From Photobacterium salinisoli (GTDB lineage Bacteria > Pseudomonadota > Gammaproteobacteria > Enterobacterales > Vibrionaceae): a stretch of DNA of 64,000 bases. The stretch is taken from assembly GCF_003614885.1 (NCBI RefSeq), contig NZ_QZMS01000007.1, positions 930,001 through 994,000 on the forward strand. Reading direction: 5' to 3'. Below are positions 55,147 through 63,828 of the stretch, piece after piece. The translations under genes were made by a program, and so were the position numbers. Each line of letters begins with the position of its first letter. Within the stretch, counting starts at the first letter, position 1. Under the pieces are notes generated by a model that saw only the letters and a program-made list of their open reading frames with translations, was not told the DNA's origin and did no database searches.

Positions 55147-55213
55147 TACTCACCTCCGTCTGGTATTTTGACTATAGACGGGATTAAGCTAATGATAAAA
55201 ATGCATAATAATC

Positions 55214-55249
55214 AGGACAAACAAGTGTGACTGAAAGCACAGTCACACT
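55214..55249 (-). terminator. terminator after tpm
   Basis: AGTGTGACTG and CAGTCACACT form a 10-bp perfect stem around six bases. On the minus strand it is preceded by a T-run and followed by the U-rich TGTTTGT, downstream of the tpm stop. Confidence 0.7.
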
Positions 55250-55260
55250 AAAAAAGATTG

Positions 55261-55908
55261 TCAGACTGGCGTTCGAATAAACCAGACTTCTTCAGCAAAA
55301 CGACTTAAGCCCTGCTGACGTCGCGGGTGTGATTCATCGGCGTCTTGCCGAGCGATATGAGTAACTTCACAGCCTGCAAAGAGTGATCGCACTTCGTCTG
55401 CTTCGACGCTGAACGGCGGCCCCGCCATTTCTTCCTGAATATAATCAAGTGTCACCAGCATGATCTTTCCGCCTGGCTTCACTAAAGATAGCAGGCGCTG
55501 CACATAGCTTTGTCGCATGCTCTCCGGCATCGCAATCAGCGCCGCGCGATCATACACAGCATCTGCAGGCTGAACAGGCGCAGTGAAATAGTCACCACAA
55601 TAAATACGGACCTCATCAAACTCATAAAGAGTATGCCCGTTACCTAATGCAGTGACAGTCGGTAAATACAAATGCTCGGCAAAATATGCACGGACAGCAA
55701 TTTCACTTAACTCGACACCAGTCACCTGATGGTGCTTTTCTGCCAGCCAGGTCAAATCCAGAGATTTACCGCACATAGGCACAAACACAGTATCTTCGCG
55801 TTGCAGCCCTAATTTTGGCCAGTAATAAGGTAATACCGGGTTAGTGTCGTTTAAATGAAATCCGATTCGGTTCTCTGCCCAGCGGCTATGCCAAAATTCT
55901 GCATCCAT
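55261..55908 (-). CDS. tpm: thiopurine S-methyltransferase
   Basis: A 215-residue SAM-dependent methyltransferase. It opens [19 protein letters not shown], typical of bacterial TPMT, then has the SAM segment [20 protein letters not shown] and [15 protein letters not shown], followed by [16 protein letters not shown]. Bacterial members methylate thiopurines and also selenium and tellurium compounds. It is a single gene with its own terminator. Confidence 0.95.
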   Translation of the reverse strand: MDAEFWHSRWAENRIGFHLNDTNPVLPYYWPKLGLQREDTVFVPMCGKSLDLTWLAEKHHQVTGVELSEIAVRAYFAEHLYLPTVTALGNGHTLYEFDEVRIYCGDYFTAPVQPADAVYDRAALIAMPESMRQSYVQRLLSLVKPGGKIMLVTLDYIQEEMAGPPFSVEADEVRSLFAGCEVTHIARQDADESHPRRQQGLSRFAEEVWFIRTPV

Positions 55909-56008
55909 CGACTGCTCTCTTTGTACTTGACTGACTTCAGGGCGGTATCAGACCACATTTCTGTATTGAGATCCAGCCAGCCCTGCCAGCACTGATGCAG
56001 CTGCAGAA

Positions 56009-56042
56009 ACGAAAAAAGGATGCCGGAGCATCCTTTTTCTTA
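56009..56042. terminator. bidirectional terminator
   Basis: AAAAAGGATGC and GCATCCTTTTT around CGGA, with T-runs on both strands. It ends the unit starting at 56412. Confidence 0.92.
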
Positions 56043-56118
56043 CCTTCGACAAAACAAAGGCCTGCGGTCAATTCTCAATTTCTTTATGCGAGCTTAGTGA
56101 CAAGGTAACGCACAGGTA

Positions 56119-56412
56119 TCAACCAATGCGGAATAACTTGATTGAATCACGACGCACGGTAACCCCTCGGAAGGTCACAGGTTCCAGTAACGTCATCAGT
56201 TGCTTAGACACAAAAAACTTACCGCCGTAGCTGCGATCACCACCACGGTTTACCCAATCTGCAAATTCATCTGCCAGGTTGAACATTGAGTTTCCTACAA
56301 GTAAAACCAGGACTTTCGCAACTTCGCTGTCGTTGTGTTTATTGAATTCTGCGTCACGAACCTTCTTGCGGTATTCTTCGACAATTCTCTCAAGGCAATC
56401 AAATCTGCTCAT
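56119..56412 (-). CDS. small soluble protein of unknown function
   Basis: A 97-residue protein that starts MSRFDCLERIVEEYRKKVRD, continues with a helix containing VAKVLVLLVGNSMFNLADEF, and ends in a beta-rich part with VTFRGVTVRRDSIKLF. There is no signal or membrane helix. The ATG at 56412 is chosen because GGTGGTGT precedes it; the frame is open four codons further. No family is recognised. It lies on the same strand as the lipoprotein gene but 200 bases downstream. Confidence 0.65.
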   Translation of the reverse strand: MSRFDCLERIVEEYRKKVRDAEFNKHNDSEVAKVLVLLVGNSMFNLADEFADWVNRGGDRSYGGKFFVSKQLMTLLEPVTFRGVTVRRDSIKLFRIG

Positions 56413-56618
56413 ATACACCACCACATAAAAAAGAGGTGCGGATACTACTGATGAATAGTGTTTAAATCAAGCCATCAGACCATGATTTTGGCTATTGCTA
56501 ACACAAATCAACGCTATCTGCGGTCGTTAACAAAATTTCAGTTAATAGAAGCCAGTAAACACCTAAGTTTCTATAACCATTGCTTTACTTTTATGTGATT
56601 TCATTTACCAGGCGATGA

Positions 56619-57005
56619 TTACCGATAATAATCTACCACTTGCACAGAGACAGGTGTATTTTGCGGTACTATCTCAAGCGTGAACTGATGCTGCCCCACC
56701 ATGTTTAGTGTCCCGCCAGACTCTCCGGTCACACTCACCCCTTCAATTTTCGTAAAGGGTTGCTCTGTGCCATAAAACATATTCACCGACAGGGTCACTT
56801 TCTGATTGCTTTCCAGCCCGAAGCTGCAAATACCTGACGAACAATACACATCGAGCGATTTTTCTTGCTGCTCAATGTGATCAACACCTTTTACCGGTGT
56901 CACAGAGACGGACAAAGCCTCACTGCACCCCGTCAAAAACAGCCAGCCCGCCAACAGCACTATCGAGCATTTTGCCCAGCCATTCAGGCAGATTCTCTTT
57001 TTCAT
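56619..57005 (-). CDS. small lipoprotein preceded by a LexA box
   Basis: A 128-residue lipoprotein with a basic start (MKKRICLNGWAKCS), a hydrophobic stretch and the lipobox LTGC with the lipidated Cys at 27 and Ser at +2, which predicts outer-membrane sorting. The mature part has two more cysteines (YCSSGICSFGL), probably a disulfide, and an immunoglobulin-like strand pattern. No family is recognised. A LexA box lies 71 bases upstream on the same strand side, so the gene may be damage-inducible. sulA with its own LexA box is divergent next to it. Confidence 0.75.
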   Translation of the reverse strand: MKKRICLNGWAKCSIVLLAGWLFLTGCSEALSVSVTPVKGVDHIEQQEKSLDVYCSSGICSFGLESNQKVTLSVNMFYGTEQPFTKIEGVSVTGESGGTLNMVGQHQFTLEIVPQNTPVSVQVVDYYR

Positions 57006-57075
57006 AGTTCACTCCAACGTCGTTTTCCGATCTGTATTGAGGAAAGAGTACTGTATAAGGCACTGTCCATACATA

Positions 57076-57091
57076 CTGTATAAATAAACAG
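57076..57091 (-). promoter_or_regulatory. LexA box upstream of the lipoprotein gene
   Basis: CTGTATAAATAAACAG has the full CTGT-N8-ACAG pattern with the A/T-rich core of gammaproteobacterial SOS boxes. It is placed 71 bases before the lipoprotein start. Confidence 0.7.
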
Positions 57092-57275
57092 ACCATCATA
57101 CCGACAGCAAAAATTCGTTTAAAATCCACCCAACGAAACAGGATAACAAACTCAAACAAAAGCATTTATTATCAATAATTTAATTAAGATTATTGATATC
57201 AGAGAAAGCCAGTCAGATCAGGATATTGTGAATCAGGCCCAAAAAAACACTTGCATCCCTTAACGTTCAAAACTA

Positions 57276-57291
57276 CTGTATAGACATACAG
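57276..57291 (+). promoter_or_regulatory. LexA box upstream of sulA
   Basis: CTGTATAGACATACAG, a close match to the consensus CTGTATATATATACAG. It is 50 bases before the sulA ATG, at the expected promoter position. Confidence 0.92.
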
Positions 57292-57340
57292 CATGTATAA
57301 ATAAACAATAACATCGACTCTAGCAGAGGATGGAACTCTC

Positions 57341-57811
57341 ATGACAGCACAATTAGACAGTATCCAATCAGTGACCGCTTCTCAGGTATACAAATCCACT
57401 TTTCTGTCTCATTCTTCTTCCCTGAGTTCCAACCAGGTTCAGTATCCTATCGAAGTCAGTTTCTGCGATCATGAACAAGCCCAGCTCGCCTATCTGCTCA
57501 GACTGCTAAAACAGGCCAGCGAGCAAAACCGGTGGATTATGTTTATCGGTGCCGATGCGCTGCTGGATCGCCAACTGCTTAGCAATGCCGGAGTCGATAT
57601 TAATAAAGTACTGGTGTTAAAAGAAAAGAACAAGCAATCCACCCAGATGTTGATGGCAAAAGCTTTGCATATGGGGAATTGTAGTGCGGTCATCGCCAGC
57701 GGGAATGTGCAGGAGTATTGCAACAAAACCATTCATGATGCTGCTGTTCACGGCAACTCAATGGCGTTTATCATCAATCGGACTCAGCAAGCCAGTACCC
57801 TGCTGCATTGA
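57341..57811 (+). CDS. sulA: SOS cell-division inhibitor SulA
   Basis: A 156-residue protein with the SulA core: LLKQASEQNRWIMFIGADALLDRQLLSNAGVD-type strand and helix order, LVLKEKNKQ, MAKALHMGNCSAVIASG and AAVHGNSMAFIIN, aligning with E. coli SulA. It blocks FtsZ polymerisation after DNA damage and is removed by Lon. The LexA box upstream fits. The N-terminus is poorly conserved, as usual. Confidence 0.9.
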   Translation: MTAQLDSIQSVTASQVYKSTFLSHSSSLSSNQVQYPIEVSFCDHEQAQLAYLLRLLKQASEQNRWIMFIGADALLDRQLLSNAGVDINKVLVLKEKNKQSTQMLMAKALHMGNCSAVIASGNVQEYCNKTIHDAAVHGNSMAFIINRTQQASTLLH

Positions 57812-57845
57812 AAAGCCACGGAAACGATTGCTTGCAACTGAAATG

Positions 57846-57886
57846 AAAAATGCCAGGAATCGAATACATTCAACTGGCATTTTTCT
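57846..57886 (+). terminator. terminator after sulA
   Basis: AAAAATGCCAG and CTGGCATTTTT pair over a 17-base loop, followed by CTACG. Confidence 0.8.
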
Positions 57887-57950
57887 ACGCTTGTTTATCC
57901 ATCACCTATGTCGTCATCTTGGCGCAGACAAGCATAAGTGCAGCCCGGAT

Positions 57951-58355
57951 TCAGGGCACCATTAAACGAATGTGCAATTGTTCGCCATTATTGCCAATTT
58001 CCTGAATCTCACATTCTGCTTTTTCTGTAATCAGATCCAGCTGTTCCTGATCCAACGAATACGGCAGGCGGATGTCGAGCTCAAAAATTTGTTCCATACG
58101 TGCCAAGCGCAACAATCTCACCAGGTTGTTCACATCGCTGGTATGGGTAGACAAAACTTTAAGCGCCTGGTTACGTAAGCGTTCCGTCTTGCTGGCACCA
58201 GAACCAGACGATCTGCCCCAGGAAAATTCCAATGCTGGCAGCACCACTTTAAACGCATCCCACAAGGTTGGTCTGTGATGACACAACACCGACAGAAATG
58301 AGGTGTAATCAAACACAATCTCTTTCGCTTGTTGGGCTTCAACTGAAGATTTCAT
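57951..58355 (-). CDS. soluble protein of unknown function
   Basis: A 134-residue protein: helical first part (KEIVFDYTSFLSVLCHHRPT, LWDAFKVVLPALEFSWG), a short Ser/Gly linker, a helical middle (TSDVNNLVRLLRLARMEQI) and a beta-like end (LHIRLMVP). No signal or membrane helix. I do not recognise a family. It is convergent with sulA and has no visible LexA box in its upstream region. Confidence 0.65.
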   Translation of the reverse strand: MKSSVEAQQAKEIVFDYTSFLSVLCHHRPTLWDAFKVVLPALEFSWGRSSGSGASKTERLRNQALKVLSTHTSDVNNLVRLLRLARMEQIFELDIRLPYSLDQEQLDLITEKAECEIQEIGNNGEQLHIRLMVP

Positions 58356-59012
58356 AACTTTCCTTCACAAGAATTCAACAGCATTAATGTGCAAGCTAAA
58401 GTAAATTGGACGAATGCTTTATTTAGCGAGACACTATAAAGGCTTCGCCAATCACTTACTTTTTTATCTCTTCATTTTTTTGCGCATGATCGTGTTTTTT
58501 CTTGCTTCGCATCAATTAAAAAATATTGGAAAAACACTTAATTAACATCATTTGAACGCATTTTAAACAACTCTTCATGCTTTGTAATTTTTCAGTTTTT
58601 GCTAACTCACTGCATTTGTTAACTCAAAAGCAACAAATTAAACACTTTATTTAAACCTTAAGCCGGGATAACACCTCACTAAATCCAAATTACCTCTTGT
58701 TTTAAATAAAGCAATAACTAAGCCAACACTGGTAACATGTGAATCAATACATAATGAGAATGCAAAATAACATAATAAATACATGCACTTAAAAATATAA
58801 CAGGAATAATGCACTGATGAACGGCGATAAGAGGAAAGTTGAGATGTGTATTAAAATCGGGCACTTGCACCAATACGCCTCTTATTCAGGCATAAATTCA
58901 ACAAACGAATTAAGTGCAGCAATATGAATAAAGCCAGGCTGTTCAGCTCAGTATTATGAAAATAATGGCAACAGAACCTGGCTTTTTGGCTAAATAACGT
59001 TCAGAAACAGAT
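58356..59012. other. 657-base AT-rich intergenic stretch
   Basis: Very AT-rich between about 58450 and 58850 with no supported gene on either strand. The last part holds the phnX terminator hairpin. I see no tRNA, IS end or clear operator. Confidence 0.6.
58931..58986. terminator. long hairpin after phnX
   Basis: AAGCCAGG with CTGTT pairs with AACAG and CCTGGCTT over a loop of about 30 bases, followed by T-runs. It closes the phnW-pbfA-phnX unit on the minus strand. Confidence 0.65.
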
Positions 59013-59825
59013 TTAAGGACGCTCACCTGCGGCGAGTCTGCGATTAATATCAGCAATGACATCGGGCAAGTCAGCCACTGTATCTATCTGATAGTGTGCA
59101 TTACAACCATTAAAGGCTTTACGCGCTTTGTCTCTCGCAACGGCCAGATCATGCTCAGAGGCGGATAAGTATTCTTTTTCAGTCAGTCCCGCTTCATTAC
59201 CAGACAGTAATAACGCGACAGTCCACATACCTGCATTGTGTCCTTCTTCGATACCCGGTACTGAGTCATCTATTTTGACGCAAGCGGCCACATTACCTAT
59301 ACCCAGTGCGATCACATTTTGCAGCGCCATAAACGGACCTGGACGGCCGCCCGCGGCAAGATCATCGGTGGCGACCACATAATCAGGCGCGAACCCTTTT
59401 TCAGCCGCCGCCGGCAGCAATTCGTTCATCACGACTCTGGGATAGCCCGAACATGAGCCCAGCTTGATACCCTGCTCACGAAGCCGGGCAACGACCTCAG
59501 TGGTACCTGGAATCAAATCGGCATGCTCTGCAACTTTTGCCACCTGTAACGGCATGAACGTCTGGTAGATAGTGTCAATGTCTTCTTTGCTCATGGCGCG
59601 CCCAAACCGGCTTTCCCACCGGGCAGCCACATCAGGTAATTCACCCACCGCCTTAATATGATCCCACTTCCCCAATCCCATAGGTACGCGGGCTTCTGCC
59701 AGTGAAATATCAAAATCGTATTCACGTTTAAACGCTTCAACAAAAATGGTGGTTGGTGCGAAGGAGCCGAAGTCTACAACCGTTCCCGCCCAGTCAAAAA
59801 TTACCGCTTCTACTTGCGTATTCAT
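59013..59825 (-). CDS. phnX: phosphonoacetaldehyde hydrolase
   Basis: A 270-residue HAD-family enzyme that splits phosphonoacetaldehyde to acetaldehyde and phosphate, the last step of AEP breakdown. The nucleophile Asp is in [15 protein letters not shown], the Schiff-base Lys in [12 protein letters not shown], and the acidic metal site in [14 protein letters not shown]. The ATG at 59825 is preferred; a TTG two codons upstream is in frame. It is the last gene of phnW-pbfA-phnX, 53 bases after pbfA. Confidence 0.96.
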   Translation of the reverse strand: MNTQVEAVIFDWAGTVVDFGSFAPTTIFVEAFKREYDFDISLAEARVPMGLGKWDHIKAVGELPDVAARWESRFGRAMSKEDIDTIYQTFMPLQVAKVAEHADLIPGTTEVVARLREQGIKLGSCSGYPRVVMNELLPAAAEKGFAPDYVVATDDLAAGGRPGPFMALQNVIALGIGNVAACVKIDDSVPGIEEGHNAGMWTVALLLSGNEAGLTEKEYLSASEHDLAVARDKARKAFNGCNAHYQIDTVADLPDVIADINRRLAAGERP

Positions 59826-59878
59826 CTTCAATTTCTCGTTCAGTTCGTGGCCTGTCGCTTCAGGCTCTGACTCAATGG

Positions 59879-61261
59879 TTAATTAACATGCTTGCACACA
59901 GATTCAATTGCGTCTTCCAGCCAGTCCATGGCCAGCGCCAGCTCTTCTCTGGCAATAATCAAAGGCGGGCTAAGTTGTAATACATTTCCCTGAGAAACTT
60001 TAAAGCTCAGTCCGCGTGCCAGACAGTGGTACATCACCTGCTCTGCCGCGTCATAGGCGCGTACTTTTGTTTCCCTGTCTTCAACCAGCTCAATGCCCCA
60101 CAGCAGACCGATACCGCGGATATCACCTATGATTGGCAACCGCGCCTTCATGGCCTCCAGCCTCTCAGCCATGTACACCGCATCACGACGGACTTTTTGC
60201 AGCAATTGCTGCTGTTCGATGACCCGGATGGTGGCTAACGCCGCCGCGCAGCCTATCGGGCTCTTCTCGTGGGTGTAATGGCCCAGCGAAACCTGAGTCG
60301 CTGTGTTGTACCTGTCTTTCGTCAGCATGGCTGCCATTGGCACGACGCCGCCGCCCAGCCCCTTGCCGATGCAAAGTATGTCCGGTTCGATACCGAATGC
60401 CTGGTGTGTAAACCAGTGGCCGGTCCGGCCCATCCCATTGGGGATGTCATCAATAATCAGCAGCACATTGTGGCGATCACAAATGTCCCGGACGCGCTGC
60501 CAATAGGCCTGGCTGGGCACCTGAACATCGGTATTCCGCACCCCTTCTGCGATGAAGGCACCAATCCCGCCTTCTTTCTCAATCACGTATTCCAGATAAT
60601 CGGCGTAATGCACATCTGAGTCATCATCACGCGGGAAAGCGCCCCGATAGCGAACCGGCGGTGGGATACGTTCAACCCCGGCCATCAGTGGCCCCATACC
60701 TTCTCGAAAGCAAGCTTCTCCACCCACAGAAATCGCATCCAGCGATGCGCCGTGAAATGCATCCCAGAGGGACACCACTTTGGGATTGCCTGTAATACGG
60801 CGAGCCAGCTTCAGTGCCATGCCTACCACGGATGTGCCTCCCGGCGCGAACAGCACCCGGTTCAGCTCACCGCCGGCAATGCGGGTCAGTTCACGGGCAC
60901 AGTCAACGGCGCTCTGGTGCGTGAAACGACGGGGGGCGAATGGCAGTTTGGCTAACTGGGTCTGAATGGCAGCCAGTATCTCCGGGTGGCCGTAACCCAG
61001 CTGATGGACATTGTTGCCATGAAAATCCATATAGCGTTTGCCGGCCACATCAGTCAGATAAATCCCCTCTGCACTTTCCAGGGCATCCAGACAGGGTGTC
61101 GACATGGCCTGATGCAAAAAGTACTGACTGTCTTCCTCCAGCAGTGCCTGTGTCTGCCGGTCCGAGATACTGTTTGTCCATCGTACCCGTGCAGAGGACG
61201 TATTCGTGTCTCCTTCACAGGCCAGCGCACGCTGGCTGAGATCAGTATGCAGGGACGTCAT
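59879..61261 (-). CDS. pbfA: (R)-1-hydroxy-2-aminoethylphosphonate ammonia-lyase PbfA
   Basis: A 460-residue class-III PLP enzyme. The PLP Lys is in [19 protein letters not shown] and the Asp pairing with the pyridine nitrogen in [14 protein letters not shown]. Class-III proteins with this length between phnW and phnX are PbfA, which converts hydroxylated AEP to phosphonoacetaldehyde and ammonia, letting the PhnX route use it too. The start overlaps the phnW stop by four bases (ATGA), so translation is coupled. Without the neighbours it would be read only as an aminotransferase; the PbfA call rests on context. Confidence 0.85.
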   Translation of the reverse strand: MTSLHTDLSQRALACEGDTNTSSARVRWTNSISDRQTQALLEEDSQYFLHQAMSTPCLDALESAEGIYLTDVAGKRYMDFHGNNVHQLGYGHPEILAAIQTQLAKLPFAPRRFTHQSAVDCARELTRIAGGELNRVLFAPGGTSVVGMALKLARRITGNPKVVSLWDAFHGASLDAISVGGEACFREGMGPLMAGVERIPPPVRYRGAFPRDDDSDVHYADYLEYVIEKEGGIGAFIAEGVRNTDVQVPSQAYWQRVRDICDRHNVLLIIDDIPNGMGRTGHWFTHQAFGIEPDILCIGKGLGGGVVPMAAMLTKDRYNTATQVSLGHYTHEKSPIGCAAALATIRVIEQQQLLQKVRRDAVYMAERLEAMKARLPIIGDIRGIGLLWGIELVEDRETKVRAYDAAEQVMYHCLARGLSFKVSQGNVLQLSPPLIIAREELALAMDWLEDAIESVCKHVN

Positions 61262-62394
61262 GCCTGCTCTCCGGCCGTTTGCGCTTCACTCTCCCAAAAC
61301 ATAGACTCGTTAATCGCCTCCAGCAGGCGCTGAATGTCGCCCGGATGAACATCACCGATATTGCCGATACGGAAACAGTCTGCATCAGAGACTTTACCCG
61401 GATAAATCACGAATCCTTTGGTTTTCAGGCATTCATAAAAGCGCCTAAAGTCATAAAACGATGAGTGCGGAGAATGAAAAGACGTAATAATGGGAGAATG
61501 AAGCGCTTTATCGAGCAGACTTTCAAAACCCAGCCGTGACATGCCAGCCACCAGCGTTTGTTGATTGGTGCGATAGCGCTGAAAGCGCGCTTCAATGCCC
61601 CCTTCCTGTTCCAGTTCGGTCAACGCCTGAGCAAACGCCCGCACTGTGTGAGTCGGTGATGTGAAGCGCCACTTGCCATGGTTGTTTTCCATACACTGCC
61701 ACTGATCGTAGAGATCCAGCGACACTGAACGCGCACGTCCGTGGCATGCTTCCAACAATGAACGGCGTGCAATCACAAAGCCAAAACCTGGTACTCCCTG
61801 AATGCACTTGTTTGCTGAGCTGATCAGAAAATCGATGCCCAAATCGCCGATATCCATAGGGATACCGCCGAAACTCGACATGGCATCCAGGATCATCACT
61901 TTACCGGCCGCTTTCACTTTTTCGCATACCGCTTGTAACGGATTCAGCATGCCTGTGGTTGTTTCACAGTGCACCATAGCAACATGGGTGATAGCGGAAT
62001 CGGCTGCCAGCAAACGTTCCAGCTCGTTGACGTCAGGCTGGGTTATTTCCCCTAAAGACCAGTTCACGTGCGGGATGTTCAGGCAGCATGCAATTTGTGC
62101 AATACGGGCACCGTAAGCACCATTGTTAATCACCAGTAACTTTCCGCCAGCCGGAATCACAGAGCCTAAGGTTGCCTCAACAGAGGCGGTACCGCTGCCC
62201 TGCATGAGCACACTGGTATAACCGTCGTGCGCAGTGGCCAGGGCAACCAGTTGCTGACGAATGTGCTGAACCACGCCAACATTGTAGTCATCATCCCAGG
62301 TGCACCAGTCTTTCAGCATGGCTTCCCGCACAGTTTGTGTTGTCGTCAGCGGGCCAGGCGTGAGAAGTAGATATTGATTGTCGGAGTTTGCCAT
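61258..62394 (-). CDS. phnW: 2-aminoethylphosphonate-pyruvate transaminase
   Basis: A 378-residue class-V PLP aminotransferase that moves the amino group of AEP to pyruvate, giving phosphonoacetaldehyde. Signatures: [19 protein letters not shown] near the start, [13 protein letters not shown], the PLP Lys in [18 protein letters not shown]. The ATG at 62394 matches the family start; the open frame from 62481 runs through the operator and is not needed. A GntR-type operator lies 14 bases before the start codon. Confidence 0.95.
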   Translation of the reverse strand: MANSDNQYLLLTPGPLTTTQTVREAMLKDWCTWDDDYNVGVVQHIRQQLVALATAHDGYTSVLMQGSGTASVEATLGSVIPAGGKLLVINNGAYGARIAQIACCLNIPHVNWSLGEITQPDVNELERLLAADSAITHVAMVHCETTTGMLNPLQAVCEKVKAAGKVMILDAMSSFGGIPMDIGDLGIDFLISSANKCIQGVPGFGFVIARRSLLEACHGRARSVSLDLYDQWQCMENNHGKWRFTSPTHTVRAFAQALTELEQEGGIEARFQRYRTNQQTLVAGMSRLGFESLLDKALHSPIITSFHSPHSSFYDFRRFYECLKTKGFVIYPGKVSDADCFRIGNIGDVHPGDIQRLLEAINESMFWESEAQTAGEQA

Positions 62395-62407
62395 TAGTTG
62401 ATCTCTT

Positions 62408-62419
62408 TGGACTATACCA
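62408..62419. promoter_or_regulatory. GntR-type operator half-matching TGGTATATACCA, upstream of phnW
   Basis: TGGACTATACCA matches 10 of 12 bases of the palindrome found before the ATPase gene and lies just before the phnW start. Confidence 0.55.
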
Positions 62420-62623
62420 GATACGAAATCACTATAGCGATGGCAAACCCGTGCTGTAAATCCGACAGAACCAGTCTTCATAAAAGTTTAATAATGGCAA
62501 CATTCGCCGATTTTCAACACAAACTTGCGCTGAATCACGATCACACAGTCCTCATGAAACTGACATCTGGCAATCATCGAACTGTCATAAATGGCACCTA
62601 GCATCTTCCGTGTCGAACCAATC

Positions 62624-62635
62624 TGGTACATACCA
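62624..62635. promoter_or_regulatory. GntR-type operator upstream of the AEP-binding protein gene
   Basis: TGGTACATACCA differs at one base from the perfect palindrome TGGTATATACCA. It is 24 bases before the ATG at 62659. Confidence 0.7.
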
Positions 62636-62658
62636 CATTTACTTTTTAGGAAGGACAA

Positions 62659-63672
62659 ATGAAAAAGACATGGCTTGTTGCACCCCTGGCGGCATTGATG
62701 GCTCTGAGCAGCACTCAGGCATTCGCCTCACAGGAACTGACGGTATACACAGCGTTCGAAACAGACATGCTGGCAAAATTCAAAACAGGATTTGAAAAAG
62801 CAAACCCGGATATCAAAATCAAATGGGTAAGGGATTCCACAGGCATCATGACGGCCAAGCTGCTGGCCGAAAAAAGCAACCCTCGCGCGGATGTTGTGTG
62901 GGGGCTGGCCGGCTCTTCAATGGCACTGCTGAAAGAAGAAGGTGTACTAAAGCCCTATCAGCCAAAGGAACTGAGCAAGATCCACAGCAATCTTATCGAC
63001 CCGCAAGCCAACCCGGCCTGGTTTGGTAACGATGCCTTCTTTAATGCGGTCTGCTTCAATAAGAAAGTGGCCGAGCAACTGGGTCTGAGCAAGCCAACGA
63101 ACTGGGATGACCTGCTCAAACCTGAGTACAAAGGCCACATTGCCATGCCCAACCCTGCCTCTTCCGGCACAGGTTATATGCAGGTGTCTGCCTGGCTGCA
63201 AACCATGGGTGAGCAAAAAGGCTGGGATTATATGACCAAACTGGATCAGAACATTGCTCATTACACTCACTCTGGTTCCAAGCCATGTGTCCAGGCAGGT
63301 ATGGGTGAGGTTGCCATTGGTATCTCTATGGCTATTCGTGGTGCAAAACTGAAATCTCAGGGGGCACCTATCGACATCATCCTGCCTGAAGGCGGTGTTG
63401 GCTGGGAAGCCGAAGCGGTTGGTCTGGTCAACGCCCAGTCAGATGCCGCGAAGCGTCTGGTTGACTGGTCTCTGTCTAAAGAGGCAAACCAGCTGTATAA
63501 CGCGTTTTACCCTGTTGTCGGCCACAAAGACGTGAACAAGCCTGTGAAGAACTACCCGAATGTTCAGCAGGCCATGGTGAAAATGGACTTCGCTAAAATG
63601 GCAGTCAGCCGTGAAGGTGTGCTGAAAACCTGGTCGGATAAATTCGACGCGAAATCTGAGCCGCGCTCTTAA
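62659..63672 (+). CDS. periplasmic 2-aminoethylphosphonate-binding protein (PhnS-like)
   Basis: A 337-residue exported solute-binding protein with signal peptide (LVAPLAALMALSSTQAFA). The start ELTVYTAFETDMLAKFKTGF and the ADVVWGLAGSSMALL segment mark the iron-type (AfuA/FbpA-like) binding-protein family used by AEP transporters of the PhnSTUV class. It should hand AEP to the ABC transporter encoded next. AGGAAGG lies five bases before the ATG. It is divergent from phnW and separated from the ATPase gene by its own terminator. Confidence 0.85.
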   Translation: MKKTWLVAPLAALMALSSTQAFASQELTVYTAFETDMLAKFKTGFEKANPDIKIKWVRDSTGIMTAKLLAEKSNPRADVVWGLAGSSMALLKEEGVLKPYQPKELSKIHSNLIDPQANPAWFGNDAFFNAVCFNKKVAEQLGLSKPTNWDDLLKPEYKGHIAMPNPASSGTGYMQVSAWLQTMGEQKGWDYMTKLDQNIAHYTHSGSKPCVQAGMGEVAIGISMAIRGAKLKSQGAPIDIILPEGGVGWEAEAVGLVNAQSDAAKRLVDWSLSKEANQLYNAFYPVVGHKDVNKPVKNYPNVQQAMVKMDFAKMAVSREGVLKTWSDKFDAKSEPRS

Positions 63673-63695
63673 CCGACTCGCAATCCTTTCTCAAG

Positions 63696-63723
63696 AAGGC
63701 AACCACATAGGTTGCCTTTTTTG
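63696..63723 (+). terminator. intrinsic terminator after the AEP-binding protein gene
   Basis: AAGGCAACC and GGTTGCCTT pair around ACATA, followed by TTTTT. The binding-protein gene is thus a separate unit from the ATPase gene. Confidence 0.9.
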
Positions 63724-63794
63724 TTTATCGGCACAACCGGCTGTCTTCTTATCGTCAAGCTTCTGTCATCCAAGTGTCATTCATTCGATCTACA

Positions 63795-63810
63795 TTTGGT
63801 ATATACCAAA
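63795..63810. promoter_or_regulatory. perfect palindromic operator upstream of the ABC ATPase gene
   Basis: TTTGGTATATACCAAA is a 16-bp perfect palindrome containing TGGTATATACCA, 18 bases before the ATG at 63829. It matches the inverted-repeat type bound by HutC/PhnF-like GntR repressors. Confidence 0.75.
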
Positions 63811-63828
63811 TAGAGAAATGACGTTGCT

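Noticed and set aside
56920..57165. 81-codon minus-strand frame with a hydrophobic N-terminus overlapping the lipoprotein start and the second LexA box
   Set aside because: It overlaps the lipoprotein gene out of frame, its start lies upstream of the LexA box, and no ribosome site is seen. The lipoprotein frame has a clear signal and lipobox.
58540..58567. TTAATTAACATCATTTGAACGCATT as a second dif-like site
   Set aside because: Only part of one arm resembles dif and the spacing does not fit; AT-rich background explains it.
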